Shown: positions 15,570 through 28,049, numbered from the stretch's first letter. The stretch: 64,000 bases of DNA from Prolixibacter bellariivorans ATCC BAA-1284 (GCF_000621705.1 NZ_JHXO01000008.1:310001-374000), one strand, 5' to 3'. A program made the numbers and translations. The notes: generated by a model from the letters alone, not told the origin.

Positions 15570-16052
15570 ATGAAAACACAAGCATTCTTCCTTCTGACCG
15601 TATTGCTCGTTGGCATGATGAGTTGCCAAAAAGACGACAAATCAGCTGCCAATGCTGGCATACACTTTACAAAGAATGAAAAGATTTCGGATGTCCTCGT
15701 AAGCTACGATGAAATTGTGGGCTATGATTCGACGCGATACATTTTCCAGGTAACGCCATCGGCCTTTAACCGGTTGAACAAGGAAATCTCTCCCAGCTAT
15801 CCCGACCCGCATTTCGCGTTTGGTGTTGCTGTCGACCAACAACTCATTTACACCGCGAAATACGTTCCCGGGTATTATTCATCGAGCCAATACGACGTTG
15901 TCACCTTTCAGTTGGTGGCGCCGGATTTGATTTATCTCAGACTGGGATATCCCTCCTCTCCCGGGCTTTTTACCGGGGACGATTTACGGAACGATTCGAG
16001 GCTAACCGGGCAATTGAAGAAAGACAATAAATTAATGGAGATTGAGAATTGA
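15570..16052 (+). CDS. Lipoprotein of unknown function
   Basis: 160 residues. The lipobox MMSC gives lipidated Cys19, followed by QKDDKS, an outer-surface-type linker. The mature domain is beta-rich with EIVGYDSTRYIFQVTP and FAFGVAVDQQLIYTAKYVPGYYSSSQYD (cited in part: FGVAVD). A vague resemblance to the GYDST..f.. pattern of small Bacteroidota lipoproteins is all that can be said. It is flanked by hairpin repeats on both sides. No partner gene. Confidence 0.6.
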   Translation: MKTQAFFLLTVLLVGMMSCQKDDKSAANAGIHFTKNEKISDVLVSYDEIVGYDSTRYIFQVTPSAFNRLNKEISPSYPDPHFAFGVAVDQQLIYTAKYVPGYYSSSQYDVVTFQLVAPDLIYLRLGYPSSPGLFTGDDLRNDSRLTGQLKKDNKLMEIEN

Positions 16053-16092
16053 TGTACGCCCCCGCCGGGGTCGATCTATTTAAATTGGTTTG

Positions 16093-16131
16093 TCTACTCA
16101 TCCCAACCCTTCTCTAACATAGAGAAGGGCT
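16093..16131 (+). repeat. Dispersed hairpin repeat, copy B
   Basis: TCTACTCATCCCAACCCTTC then TCTAACATAGAGAAGGGCT. With the following TAAA it is identical over about 42 nt to copy C at 17875. Arms AGCCCTTCTCTA-type pair around ACA. Confidence 0.8.
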
Positions 16132-16288
16132 AAACGACGCCGCAATTTATCGAGGCTCAGAGTTGCAATAAGAACCGGGAGCTAAAGTCCTCCCCCTTTA
16201 ATTCCGCCGCCAAAGGGGGACAATCCGCCAACTTCCGATCGAATTTCACATTTCTAAATAATAATATGGTACGACCATTCGCGAGCTA

Positions 16289-16328
16289 TCCTCCTCTGGA
16301 GGAGGTGGCCGAAAGGCCGGAGGAGGAT
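16289..16328. repeat. Nested CCTCCTC/GAGGAGG and GGCC-GAAA-GGCC hairpins
   Basis: TCCTCCTCTGGAGGAGG is followed by TGGCCGAAAGGCCGGAGGAGGA. The first arm can pair with either GGAGGAGG copy, and GGCC-GAAA-GGCC is a tetraloop stem. A GC-rich structured repeat of the kind scattered in Bacteroidota intergenic regions. Confidence 0.6.
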
Positions 16329-16539
16329 TGTGTCGAAAGCTCCCAATTTCAGGTTACCCCCGGCAAACAAACACCCCGGTCATTTGTTTGCATACAAAAC
16401 TTCCACTCTTACTACCCTAAGAAACCGTTTATCAACTTTTATCGTAATCAAATCATCAGGCTCATGGTCAGTCTGTTTTTACATTTAACGTTAGCGTGGT
16501 GCTTTACAAATTGTGAATAATTCAATACAAGAATAGCAT

Positions 16540-17781
16540 ATGAGCCTGTTAAAAACCTTCAGAGTGGACAAAACTCAACCGGTCCACCCCATCACTTTTA
16601 TGTTCCTGTACATGCCATTTGGGATTTTCAATGGTTTCATCAGCGTGACCATGGGATTCTTGCTGACCAAGGCTGGCGTTTCGTTGGCCGGCGTTGCTTC
16701 GATTGTTTCCCTCCCTTATTTGCCCAACATTCTCAAATTTCTGTGGGCTCCGCTGGTCGATACCACCCTTACGGTGAAAACCTGGTACCGTATCGCCAAT
16801 GTGGGTACGGTAATCGGTATTTTGGCAACGAGCGTCATCCCTCATAATTCGCACTTTCTGCCATTGTTGATGGTCGTCGTCTTTTTAACCGCTGTAGCCA
16901 ATACCAACATTGCCATGACGACCGAGAGTTTAATTGCGCAGGAGGTACCCGACGAGCATAAAGGACGTGCCGGAGGTTGGTTGCAAGCCGGAAACCTCGG
17001 TGGCTTCGGTATCGGAGGCGGTGCCGGAATCTGGCTAACGGAAAGAATGCCGGCTCACTGGATTTCGGGAGCCGTTATTGCGCTCGTCAGCCTGCTATGC
17101 GGGCTGGGTTTACTGTTTCTGAAAGACCCGGCGCCGTTTAAACGGGAAGAAACGTACCTGAAAACAATTGGGACGCTTGGCAAAGAGATTTGGGTGTTGG
17201 TGAAGTCGAGGGGCGGATTCTTAGCGCTGACTCTTTGTTTCCTTCCCGTTGGTTCCGGTGCTGCGTCCAATTTATGGTCGTCCATTTCCGGCGACTGGCA
17301 TGCCTCGCCGGATGCGGTAGCTCTTGCCGTAGGAATTGTAGGCGGTGTTGCTTCCGCCATCGGTAGTTTATTAGGCGGTTGGATCGCCGATAAAATGGAT
17401 CGAAAGAAAGCCTATATTTTATTTGGCTTGCTGGAAGGAGGCGCTGCACTCCTGATGGCGCTAAGTCCCCGCACACAACTGATGTTTATGATATGGACCA
17501 CCATTTACGCCATCACGGTAGGTTTGGCCTTTGCCGGATTCAGTGCCTTTGTACTGGAAGCTATCGGTAAAGTGGGGGCAGCCACCAAGTACAACTTCTT
17601 TGCCGCCCTTTCGAATATCCCCATCTACTCCATGATATTTGTGGATGAATGGGCACATAACAAATGGAGCTCTACCGGTATTTTGACAGCGGAAACCGTG
17701 ATGCCCGTTCTGGGAGCCATCCTGTTTATATCCGTGTTGTTTTTTAGCCGAATGAAGCCGGAAACCGTCAGAAAAGATTGA
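16540..17781 (+). CDS. MFS transporter, PAT/AmpG-like
   Basis: 413 residues with about 12 membrane helices. FMFLYMPFGIFNGF, LPYLPNILKFLWAPLVD and LIAQEVPDEHKGRAGGWLQAGNLGG follow the PAT family, which includes AmpG muropeptide permeases and acetyl-CoA transporters. WAPLVD and the DEHKGRAGG intracellular loop are the most diagnostic. ADKMDRKKAY is the second-half MFS loop motif. The likely role is inner-membrane import of cell-wall turnover products or a related solute; the substrate is inferred from the family only. It lies alone between repeat clusters, with no beta-lactamase nearby. Confidence 0.75.
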   Translation: MSLLKTFRVDKTQPVHPITFMFLYMPFGIFNGFISVTMGFLLTKAGVSLAGVASIVSLPYLPNILKFLWAPLVDTTLTVKTWYRIANVGTVIGILATSVIPHNSHFLPLLMVVVFLTAVANTNIAMTTESLIAQEVPDEHKGRAGGWLQAGNLGGFGIGGGAGIWLTERMPAHWISGAVIALVSLLCGLGLLFLKDPAPFKREETYLKTIGTLGKEIWVLVKSRGGFLALTLCFLPVGSGAASNLWSSISGDWHASPDAVALAVGIVGGVASAIGSLLGGWIADKMDRKKAYILFGLLEGGAALLMALSPRTQLMFMIWTTIYAITVGLAFAGFSAFVLEAIGKVGAATKYNFFAALSNIPIYSMIFVDEWAHNKWSSTGILTAETVMPVLGAILFISVLFFSRMKPETVRKD

Positions 17782-17874
17782 TGAAGACGAGCTATTCAAC
17801 CCGCTTGGGCGTTGCCGGAAGGAATATGGATTCCGAAAATTCGCTGGCAGGTAAAAAGAATGCTGGCCGGCTTA

Positions 17875-17913
17875 TCTACTCATCCCAACCCTTCTCTAAC
17901 ATAGAGAAGGGCT
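17875..17913 (+). repeat. Dispersed hairpin repeat, copy C
   Basis: Identical to copy B over the full unit, about 95 nt after the AmpG-like stop. The two copies bracket that gene in direct orientation. Confidence 0.8.
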
Positions 17914-17953
17914 AAAGACGCTACGAATGAACGACGAATATCCGGGAAGGATG

Positions 17954-18040
17954 ATATGTTGTTAGAAAAGGAATTCTGAATCGAACGTACGCCCCCGGCC
18001 GGGGTCGAATGGATTCCCCGGCGTCTCGTTCTAACAATAT
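17954..18040. repeat. 87-bp nested palindromic element
   Basis: Outer arms ATATGTTGTTAGAA and TTCTAACAATAT, inner arms GGAAT/ATTCC and TCGA/TCGA, and a central perfect CCCCGGCCGGGG. The core GTACGCCCCC-GG-GGGGTCGA recurs at 16054. A smaller palindrome GACTCC-TCC-GGAGTC follows at 18043-18057. No coding capacity; MITE-like or REP-like. Confidence 0.65.
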
Positions 18041-18073
18041 GTGACTCCTCCGGAGTCCGGCCATTAATAATTA

Positions 18074-19603
18074 CTATAGTTTATTCACCGCCACTTTGTA
18101 ATGCGGATCTTCCAGCACGTTGACGTCGATGATTTGCTCGGCGTTTTTCAGCAGGATTTTGCAATCGGGGCTCAGGTGTTTCAGGTGGATCTTCTTCCCG
18201 ACTTTCAGGTACCGTTCCGTCATTTTATTTAGCGCTTCAATAGCTGACATGTCGACCACACGGCTTTCGGCGAAGTCAATAATCACTTCGTCGGGGTCAT
18301 TCAGTACATCAAACTTTTCGTTGAAGGCCGTAACAGAACCAAAGAACAGCGGGCCATAAATCTCGTAATGCTTTACTCCGTTGTCATCGACATATTTTCG
18401 TGCCCGGATGCGCTTGGCATTGTCCCAGGCAAACACCAGTGCCGCGATGATGACACCAATCAGAACCGCTACCGCCAGGTTATGGAAAATAACCGTCACC
18501 AGGGTTACCATTACCATGACAAGAATATCCGACTTCGGCATTTTGTTGAAGGTCTTCAAACTGGCCCACTCAAACGTACCGATAGCTACCATGATCATCA
18601 ATCCGGTGAGCGCCGCCATGGGCAATTTTTCAATCAAACCGGCACCAAACATGATAAACACAAGGAGCATCACCGCCGCTACGATTCCTGACAAGCGGGC
18701 TCTTGCACCGGACGAAATATTAATCAAACTCTGGCCAATCATAGCACATCCGCCCATTCCGGAAAAAAGGCCGGTCAGAAAATTAGCTGTTCCCTGCGCA
18801 ATTGCCTCTTTATTTCCCCGTCCACGGGTTTCAGTAATCTCATCGATAATATTCAGCGTCAGCAAACTCTCAATCAGTCCCACACCGGCCACAATCGCCG
18901 CGTAAGGAAAAATAATGGATAACGTTTCGAGGGTGAATGGTACCTTGGGCAGGTGAAACGGCGGAAAACCACCCTTTATGGAAGCAATATCGCCAACCGT
19001 CCGGGTATCGATGCCAAATGCCGCTACAATTCCGAAGACCACCAGGATTGCCGTCAGCGGAGCAGGAATGGCTTTCGTTAGTTTGGGCAAGCCCCAAATG
19101 ATGAGCATAGTAACCAAAACCAATCCGAGCAAGGTATAAAGCGGTGTTCCGGTCAGCCAATGTCCGGCACTGTCTTTAAACTGGTGCAATTGCGACATGA
19201 AGATGATGATCGCCAATCCGTTTACAAAACCGAAAATTACGGGATGCGGAACCAGGCGCATTAATTTTCCCAGCTTGAGAACACCAGCCAGTATCTGAAT
19301 AATTCCGGCCAAAATTACCGTTGCCAGTACATATTCGGGACCATATGTTTTTGCCAAAGCCACAATCACTACGGCCACGGCTCCGGTCGCACCGGAAATC
19401 ATGCCGGGACGTCCGCCCAATACCGACGTAACGATGCCCATAATAAATGCCGAATAGAGTCCGGTAAGCGGCGACAAACCTGCAATAATGGCAAACGCCA
19501 AAGCTTCGGGCACCAGGGCCAATGCAACGGTCAATCCGGATAAGATTTCGTTCTTATAATTTACTTTTTTCGTTAATCCAAACAGATTAAGATACTTCTC
19601 CAT
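18074..19603 (-). CDS. SulP-family anion transporter with STAS domain
   Basis: 509 residues. LSGLTVALALVPEALAFAIIAGLSPLTGLYSAF (cited in part: VPEALAFAIIAGL) is the SulP signature in the first membrane helices. About 11-12 hydrophobic segments run to ~395. A C-terminal STAS domain (about 405-505) contains EVIIDFAESRVVDMSAIEAL. The family moves sulfate, bicarbonate or other anions across the inner membrane, often with sodium or protons; the ion cannot be assigned. The internal GATGAVAVVIVAL region is intact. No neighbouring sulfate-assimilation or carbonic anhydrase gene gives context. Start chosen at the ATG with MEKYLNLFGL, as in relatives. Confidence 0.88.
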   Translation of the reverse strand: MEKYLNLFGLTKKVNYKNEILSGLTVALALVPEALAFAIIAGLSPLTGLYSAFIMGIVTSVLGGRPGMISGATGAVAVVIVALAKTYGPEYVLATVILAGIIQILAGVLKLGKLMRLVPHPVIFGFVNGLAIIIFMSQLHQFKDSAGHWLTGTPLYTLLGLVLVTMLIIWGLPKLTKAIPAPLTAILVVFGIVAAFGIDTRTVGDIASIKGGFPPFHLPKVPFTLETLSIIFPYAAIVAGVGLIESLLTLNIIDEITETRGRGNKEAIAQGTANFLTGLFSGMGGCAMIGQSLINISSGARARLSGIVAAVMLLVFIMFGAGLIEKLPMAALTGLMIMVAIGTFEWASLKTFNKMPKSDILVMVMVTLVTVIFHNLAVAVLIGVIIAALVFAWDNAKRIRARKYVDDNGVKHYEIYGPLFFGSVTAFNEKFDVLNDPDEVIIDFAESRVVDMSAIEALNKMTERYLKVGKKIHLKHLSPDCKILLKNAEQIIDVNVLEDPHYKVAVNKL

Positions 19604-19735
19604 ACTTAATTTTTAATCATACATTCCTCACCGGAACCATTCAGCCCGGGACTGATTTCTACGTAAGTGCGTGAATTTAATTTGTTAGCTGGCGATTAGG
19701 TCGGTTCATTCTTATTTAGAACGCGCAAAAATAAG

Positions 19736-19768
19736 AATATCCCGCTTATTCGCAACAAGCGGGATATT
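19736..19768 (-). terminator. Second intrinsic terminator beyond lgt
   Basis: AATATCCCGCTT and AAGCGGGATATT pair perfectly. On the minus strand the stem is followed by CTTATTTTTG. It backs up the terminator at 19816. Confidence 0.75.
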
Positions 19769-19810
19769 ATGTAACGGTAAAGGTTTGTGTTGTTCTTTGT
19801 TACCGAAAAC

Positions 19811-19841
19811 AAAAAAGCCGGCACTCAACGAGTTACCGGCT
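19811..19841 (-). terminator. Intrinsic terminator of lgt
   Basis: On the minus strand AGCCGG-N14-CCGGCT is followed by TTTTTTG, directly after the lgt stop. Confidence 0.8.
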
Positions 19842-19848
19842 CTATATT

Positions 19849-20661
19849 TTAATTCTTGTATATCTTCGGTGGTCGCTTCAATGCGCGAACCACCAGTATA
19901 ATTCCGGCTAACACAAACGGAATACTGAGCAACTGCCCCATATTCAACAGCATGTGTGCTTCGAACGGCTCCTGGTTTTCTTTGATGAATTCGATAAAGA
20001 AACGGGCGGTAAAAATGCAGATAAAAAATACCCCCAACAGGAAACCCGGACGGTCCTTCTTGTCGACCGTGTGAAAGTACATCCGCCAAAGCAGAACAAA
20101 GGTGGCCAGGTAACAAAGCGCCTCGTAAATCTGTGTGGGATGCTTGGCAACTGTTTCGCCGTTTCGCTCAAAAATAAATCCCCAGGGAAGCGATGTTTGG
20201 ACACCGTAGATTTCTGAATTCATCAGGTTACCGGTACGAATAAGTACGGCCACCAAAGCCACCGGAACCACCAGACGATCCAACGTCCAAAGCATTGAGC
20301 GTTTGGTAACAAACCGGGAGTACATCCAGATCGCAATCAGGATACCGATAGCGCCACCATGACTGGCCAGTCCGCCGTGCCACACCTTCAGAATCTCGCT
20401 GGGGTGCTGCGAATAATAATCCCATCCATAAAAGAAAACGTGTCCCAAACGTGCGCCAACCACCGTAGCAATAATCACGTACATAAAGAGGCTGTCGAGC
20501 CACTTTTCGTTAGCATTTTCAAACTTGAACATCTTCTCCATGATGTAATAACCCAACAGAAACCCGGTAGCAAACAAAAGTCCGTACCAACGAACTGACA
20601 ACGGGCCGAGATGAAAAATCTCCGGGTTTACATTCCAATGGATGAACAGGAACTCATTCAT
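19849..20661 (-). CDS. lgt: Prolipoprotein diacylglyceryl transferase
   Basis: 270 residues, about seven membrane helices. It transfers diacylglycerol from phosphatidylglycerol to the lipobox cysteine, the first step of lipoprotein maturation at the inner membrane. Diagnostic stretches are SVRWYGLLFATGFLLGY, WHGGLASHGGAIG, RTGNLMNSEIYG (the essential Arg and Asn) and AKHPTQIYEAL. It provides the modification needed by the many lipoproteins in this window (7672, 9875, 14168, 15570, 33233, 37024). It follows secA by 71 nt on the same strand, but the hairpin between them suggests separate ends. Confidence 0.95.
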   Translation of the reverse strand: MNEFLFIHWNVNPEIFHLGPLSVRWYGLLFATGFLLGYYIMEKMFKFENANEKWLDSLFMYVIIATVVGARLGHVFFYGWDYYSQHPSEILKVWHGGLASHGGAIGILIAIWMYSRFVTKRSMLWTLDRLVVPVALVAVLIRTGNLMNSEIYGVQTSLPWGFIFERNGETVAKHPTQIYEALCYLATFVLLWRMYFHTVDKKDRPGFLLGVFFICIFTARFFIEFIKENQEPFEAHMLLNMGQLLSIPFVLAGIILVVRALKRPPKIYKN

Positions 20662-20684
20662 AGCATGTGTACATTAAAAGTAAA

Positions 20685-20706
20685 AGCAGCAGGTTGCCCC
20701 TGCTGC
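20685..20706 (-). terminator. Intrinsic terminator of secA
   Basis: GCAGCAGG and CCTGCTGC pair; on the minus strand TTTTACTTTT follows, between secA and lgt. Confidence 0.7.
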
Positions 20707-20732
20707 CATATGAAGAATTAAATTAATTTCGT

Positions 20733-24062
<3,330 letters not shown>

Positions 24063-24203
24063 TATATATTGTTCTGTTGTTTTTTATGTTTACTTAAATC
24101 GCGAATCTCTCACAAATTAAACTAAAAGTTGCAAGTATTGAAAACAATCACTGCTTTTTTCAGTGGGTTGAATCGCCCAACTTTTGCCGTAACAAAACAA
24201 AAA

Positions 24204-24231
24204 AGGAGAATACCGCCATGGGCACTCTCCT
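24204..24231 (-). terminator. Intrinsic terminator of the ferritin gene
   Basis: On the minus strand AGGAGA-N16-TCTCCT is followed by TTTTTTG, about 100 nt past the ferritin stop. Confidence 0.65.
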
Positions 24232-24327
24232 CTTATATGAAATCAATATTTTCGGATTTAAAATCGCGATCAGATTAATTTCCCAATGGACGGTCGATTT
24301 GTCACGGCGGGAAATGTTTATCAAGAA

Positions 24328-24840
24328 CTATGCCCCGGCAGTCGGATCTGAAAATGTCCGGTTCATCATTTCCCGATCCATCATCAGTAATCCTTGTCCA
24401 TCGCCATTGATCAGTTTCAAATTATTCAAAATCTGATCGACGGTATTCTCCTCTTCAACCTGTTCATCGAGGAACCACTGAAGGAAGCTCTTGGTAGCAT
24501 GATCTGATTCTGCAATAGAAATATCCATCAGATTATTAATGCGTTCCGTAATATCCTGTTCGTGTGCCAGTGTTTTTTCAAAAACATCGACTACATTTTT
24601 GAACTCAGCCGGAACCTCAGCAATGGGCGACAAAATAACCCTGGCTCCGCGGTCGTTTACATAATCGAAAAATTTCTGTGCATGTGCCAACTCCTCCTTG
24701 TATTGAACCTTCATCCAATTGGCAAAACCTGACAAACCGGCAGCTTCGAAATAAGCCGACATGGACAAATAGAGGTAAGCCGAATGAAATTCAGCGTTAA
24801 TTTGCTCATTTATTGCTTTATTAACTGCTTCTTTCAACAT
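24328..24840 (-). CDS. ftnA: Bacterial non-heme ferritin
   Basis: 170 residues forming a four-helix ferritin. Ferroxidase ligands lie in INAEFHSAYLYLSM (Glu17), YKEELAHAQKFFDYV (ExxH) and QWFLDEQVEEE. It assembles as a 24-mer that oxidises and stores iron in the cytoplasm. The C-terminal tail LMMDREMMNRTFSDPTAGA is longer than in E. coli FtnA. No heme-binding Met of bacterioferritin is apparent. The gene has its own promoter candidate (24872) and terminator, so it is monocistronic. Confidence 0.93.
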   Translation of the reverse strand: MLKEAVNKAINEQINAEFHSAYLYLSMSAYFEAAGLSGFANWMKVQYKEELAHAQKFFDYVNDRGARVILSPIAEVPAEFKNVVDVFEKTLAHEQDITERINNLMDISIAESDHATKSFLQWFLDEQVEEENTVDQILNNLKLINGDGQGLLMMDREMMNRTFSDPTAGA

Positions 24841-24871
24841 GATTAATTGATTTAAGGTTTATATCCGAACC

Positions 24872-24879
24872 CAAATATA
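24872..24879 (-). promoter_or_regulatory. Candidate -7 element of the ferritin gene
   Basis: The minus strand reads TATATTTG, perfect TAnnTTTG, 32 nt upstream of the ATG. A -33 element is not obvious. Confidence 0.5.
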
Positions 24880-24922
24880 CAAATAATCAGACGGGCGCCC
24901 AGCCACGTTCGGAACACATTTA

Positions 24923-26149
24923 TTAACTCAACCGTGCCTTCAGACCGTCAGCCAGCGCATTCAGGAACTGCTCGGTTGTGAGGTAATGTTCCGGCTTCAA
25001 ATCTTTTCCGTGGATAGCCAGAGCCAGGTCTTTTGTCATCTTACCTGATTCAACCGTATCAACACAGACTTCTTCCAGCGTATGGCTGAATTTGATCAAC
25101 TCTTCGTTGTTATCCAGACGTCCGCGGAATGCCAGACCACGCGTCCAGGCATAAATAGAAGCAATCGGGTTGGTTGAAGTTGCATTACCTTTCTGGTGTT
25201 CACGGTAGTGACGTGTCACTGTACCATGGGCAGCTTCTGCTTCCAGGATATCGCCATCCGGTGTCATCAGGACCGAAGTCATTAATCCCAGCGAACCGAA
25301 TCCCTGAGCTACGGTATCAGACTGTACGTCGCCGTCGTAGTTTTTACAAGCCCAGATGAAGTTACCGTTCCACTTCAATGCCGATGCCACCATGTCATCA
25401 ATCAGACGGTGCTCATATGTAATACCGGCTTCGTCGAACTGTTTCTGATAATCTGCTTCAAAGATTTCCTGGAAGATATCTTTAAAGAAACCATCGTATT
25501 TCTTGAGAATGGTATTTTTTGTCGACAGGTAAAGCGGCCATTTTTTCTGCAGCGCCATTTTAAAACAGCTGTGTGCAAAACCACGGATAGACTCTTCGGT
25601 GTTGTACATCGACATGGCCACACCCGCTCCTTCGAAGTCATAAACCTCATGAGTAATAGGTTCTGAACCATCTTCCGGAGTGAAAGTCATCGTCAGTTTA
25701 CCGGGACGGTCGACGACCATATCGGTGGCACGGTACTGGTCACCAAATGCATGACGTCCGATAACGATAGGGCCGGTCCATTGCGGAACCAAACGCGGTA
25801 CATTTTTCACGAAAATAGGCTCGCGGAAAATGGTTCCACCAATGATGTTACGAATGGTACCGTTCGGTGATTTGTACATCCGTTTGAGGCCAAACTCTTC
25901 CACCCGCTTCTCGTCCGGGGTAATGGTTGCACATTTAATCCCTACTTTGTACTTCTTGATGGCGTTGGCAGCGTCAACCGTCACCTGATCGTCAGTCGCG
26001 TCGCGATGCTCAATGCCCAAGTCAAAATACTTAATGTCGAGGTTCAGGTACGGCAGGATGAGTTGATCTTTAATCATCTGCCAGATAATCCTGGTCATTT
26101 CATCGCCGTCAAGCTCTACAACGGGATTGGAAACATTAATTTTGTCCAT
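24923..26149 (-). CDS. icd: NADP-dependent isocitrate dehydrogenase (eukaryote-like type)
   Basis: 408 residues. It oxidatively decarboxylates isocitrate to 2-oxoglutarate in the TCA cycle. [16 protein letters not shown] at the N-terminus, [35 protein letters not shown], and [11 protein letters not shown] are characteristic of the homodimeric eukaryote-like subfamily (type II), not the E. coli type. [17 protein letters not shown] carries the NADP-binding loop. No regulatory phosphorylation serine context like E. coli Icd. It appears monocistronic, between ferritin and dnaX. Confidence 0.95.
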   Translation of the reverse strand: MDKINVSNPVVELDGDEMTRIIWQMIKDQLILPYLNLDIKYFDLGIEHRDATDDQVTVDAANAIKKYKVGIKCATITPDEKRVEEFGLKRMYKSPNGTIRNIIGGTIFREPIFVKNVPRLVPQWTGPIVIGRHAFGDQYRATDMVVDRPGKLTMTFTPEDGSEPITHEVYDFEGAGVAMSMYNTEESIRGFAHSCFKMALQKKWPLYLSTKNTILKKYDGFFKDIFQEIFEADYQKQFDEAGITYEHRLIDDMVASALKWNGNFIWACKNYDGDVQSDTVAQGFGSLGLMTSVLMTPDGDILEAEAAHGTVTRHYREHQKGNATSTNPIASIYAWTRGLAFRGRLDNNEELIKFSHTLEEVCVDTVESGKMTKDLALAIHGKDLKPEHYLTTEQFLNALADGLKARLS

Positions 26150-26262
26150 GCCTGAATAAATTTTTTTAATAGAATAAATGATGTTTACTAAACAAGATTG
26201 GACTGGTTTAGTTTGAATTCACCTTGATGTCAGGTTACGGTACATATCGTTTCAAGATTCTC

Positions 26263-28049
26263 TTAACTATCAAAATCGAGTCCGAACATCTTCTTAAACT
26301 GAGCCAACGATGGATTTACCTCCACCATGGCCTGCCATTTTTCCGAGTCGGAATAAGGTCTACGCGGTAACGCATCATCCCCCTCCGCAATCTGAAACTC
26401 CACTTCAATCCGTTCGTTCCGCAGTGTTCTTCTCAAAAAGCCCAGCAACTTCAGCTTTACTTCCAGCACCAACCGTTCGCGCTGTGTCTCGTTGTCGAGC
26501 AAGTAGTTCACGTTCCATTCGTCTACCAACGACGGTTCGCGTGTCGATAAGGCGGCTTTCAACTGCGGTGCCTCTACCCGCACAACAAACTCCGTCCATG
26601 CCTCGGCCAGTTTTTCTCCGGTAAACGGATGCACTTCCGGTTCAGCCACCTGCTTTGCCTGCTGCGTCGTTTCCTTCTTATATTCTGAAGCAGGTTTGTT
26701 TCCCCTCAGTGCATTGGCAATCGAGGGCGTACTAATACTGTCCCTTCGGGTCACCCTACGGCTCTTTACCTTTCCGGGCGATGTAACAACAGGCGTATTC
26801 GTCTGCCTGTTTGCTTCAGCTGGCTTATTCCCATCAGCACCGCTCTGTGTTGCGGCACCTTGTTGCGGCCTGGCAACTTTTGGGGCTGCCGGTGCCGAAA
26901 AAATGGGTAAAAGTATGGCTGAAGCTACGCGTTCGTCAGCGCTTTTTTTTTTAATATCTCTTCCAACTGTGCAATACGAATGAGTGCCAGCTCTACCAGG
27001 AATCGTTTATTGGAAGAAGCTTTGTATTGCATATCACACTCGCTGGCCAAGTTCAATCCTTCCACCAGAAACGGCAAATCACATGCTTTCGCCTGTTGAC
27101 TGTATTTTTCCTTGATGTCTCCACCTACTTCCAACAACTCCACCGTCACCTGATCTTTACATACCAGCAAATCACGGAAGTGCTGGCACAAACCGGATAC
27201 AAAGTGATGTCCGTTAAATCCCTTGTCCAGAATCTCGTTGAAAATCATCAGCACACCTGACACATCACCTTTTTGAAACCCGTCGACCAATCGAAAATAG
27301 TAGTCGTAATCCAACACATTCAGGTTCGAGATGGTATCCTGGTAAGTAATGTTACTACCTGAAAAGCTCACCACCTGATCGAAAATGGAAAGTGCATCAC
27401 GCATAGCACCATCAGCCTTCTGAGCAATAATATTCAGCGCTTCCGGCTCAAAGGTGATTTGCTCCTTTTCGGCTACCGAAGCCAAATGTTTTTCAATATC
27501 GGTAATGCCAATCCGGTTGAAGTCGAAGATTTGACAACGTGAAAGAATGGTTGGCAGAATTTTATGTTTTTCGGTAGTAGCCAACACAAAAATGGCGTGT
27601 GCCGGCGGTTCTTCCAGTGTTTTCAGGAAAGCATTGAATGCAGACTGCGACAGCATGTGAACCTCATCGATGATGTACACGCTGTATTTTCCAATCTGCG
27701 GAGGAATCCGAACCTGGTCGACCAGGCTGCGAATATCGTCCACCGAGTTATTGGAAGCGGCATCCAGTTCGTGAATATTGTAGGACCTGTTTTCGTTGAA
27801 AGCCTTACACGATTCACAGGTATTACAAGGCTCTGTTTCAGTAGTAATATTCTGGCAATTGATGGTTTTGGCAAAAATACGGGCCGATGTAGTTTTCCCT
27901 ACGCCACGTGGCCCGCAAAACAAGTACGCATGCGCGAGATGATTATTACGGATGGCATTCTTAAGTGTGGCAGTAATCGATGGTTGACCAACGACTGAGC
28001 TAAACGTAAAAGGTCTGTATTTTCTTGCTGAAACAATATAATTCTCCAT
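26263..28049 (-). CDS. dnaX: DNA polymerase III tau/gamma subunit, -1 frameshift at an A10 run
   Basis: Start set at 28049 (MENYIVSARKYRP); the open frame extends further upstream but lacks similarity. Frame 0 encodes 374 residues ending KKKALTNA at 26925: Walker A GPRGVGKTT (46-53), zinc cysteines 65/75/78/81, DEVH 128-131, sensor SRC 170-172. This matches gamma. At TTA AAA AAA AAA GCG (T10 at 26943-26952 on the plus strand), a -1 shift enters a frame without stops that continues to 26263. It adds a Pro/Ala/Gln linker and a globular C-terminus (EAWTEFVVRVEAPQLK ... FKKMFGLDFDS), giving a tau of about 595 residues. Tau should bind polymerase alpha and DnaB; gamma loads clamps. A homopolymer error or true mutation is the alternative. 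Confidence 0.85.
26943..26952 (-). promoter_or_regulatory. dnaX slippery A10 tract
   Basis: Ten consecutive As on the coding strand at codons TTA-AAA-AAA-AAA. A purine-rich GGAAGAG (26957-26966 region) lies just upstream and could act as internal Shine-Dalgarno-like stimulator. Only a weak GCG...CGC hairpin follows. Suits transcriptional slippage or -1 ribosomal frameshifting. Confidence 0.7.

Larger units (their letters stand above)
16053..16539. other. 487-nt repeat cluster without a gene
   Basis: It contains GTACGCCCCCGCCGGGGTCGA (16054-16074), dispersed hairpin copy B, a CTCCCCCTTT/AAAGGGGGA hairpin (about 16190-16222) and the GGAGGAGG nested hairpin. An 84-codon frame at 16266-16520 runs across these elements and is not credible. 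Confidence 0.55.

Noticed and set aside
16266-16520. 84-codon plus-strand frame
   Set aside because: Runs across palindromic repeats; no domain, no ribosome-binding context.
18381-18905. 174-codon frame opposite the SulP gene
   Set aside because: Antisense shadow over conserved membrane helices.
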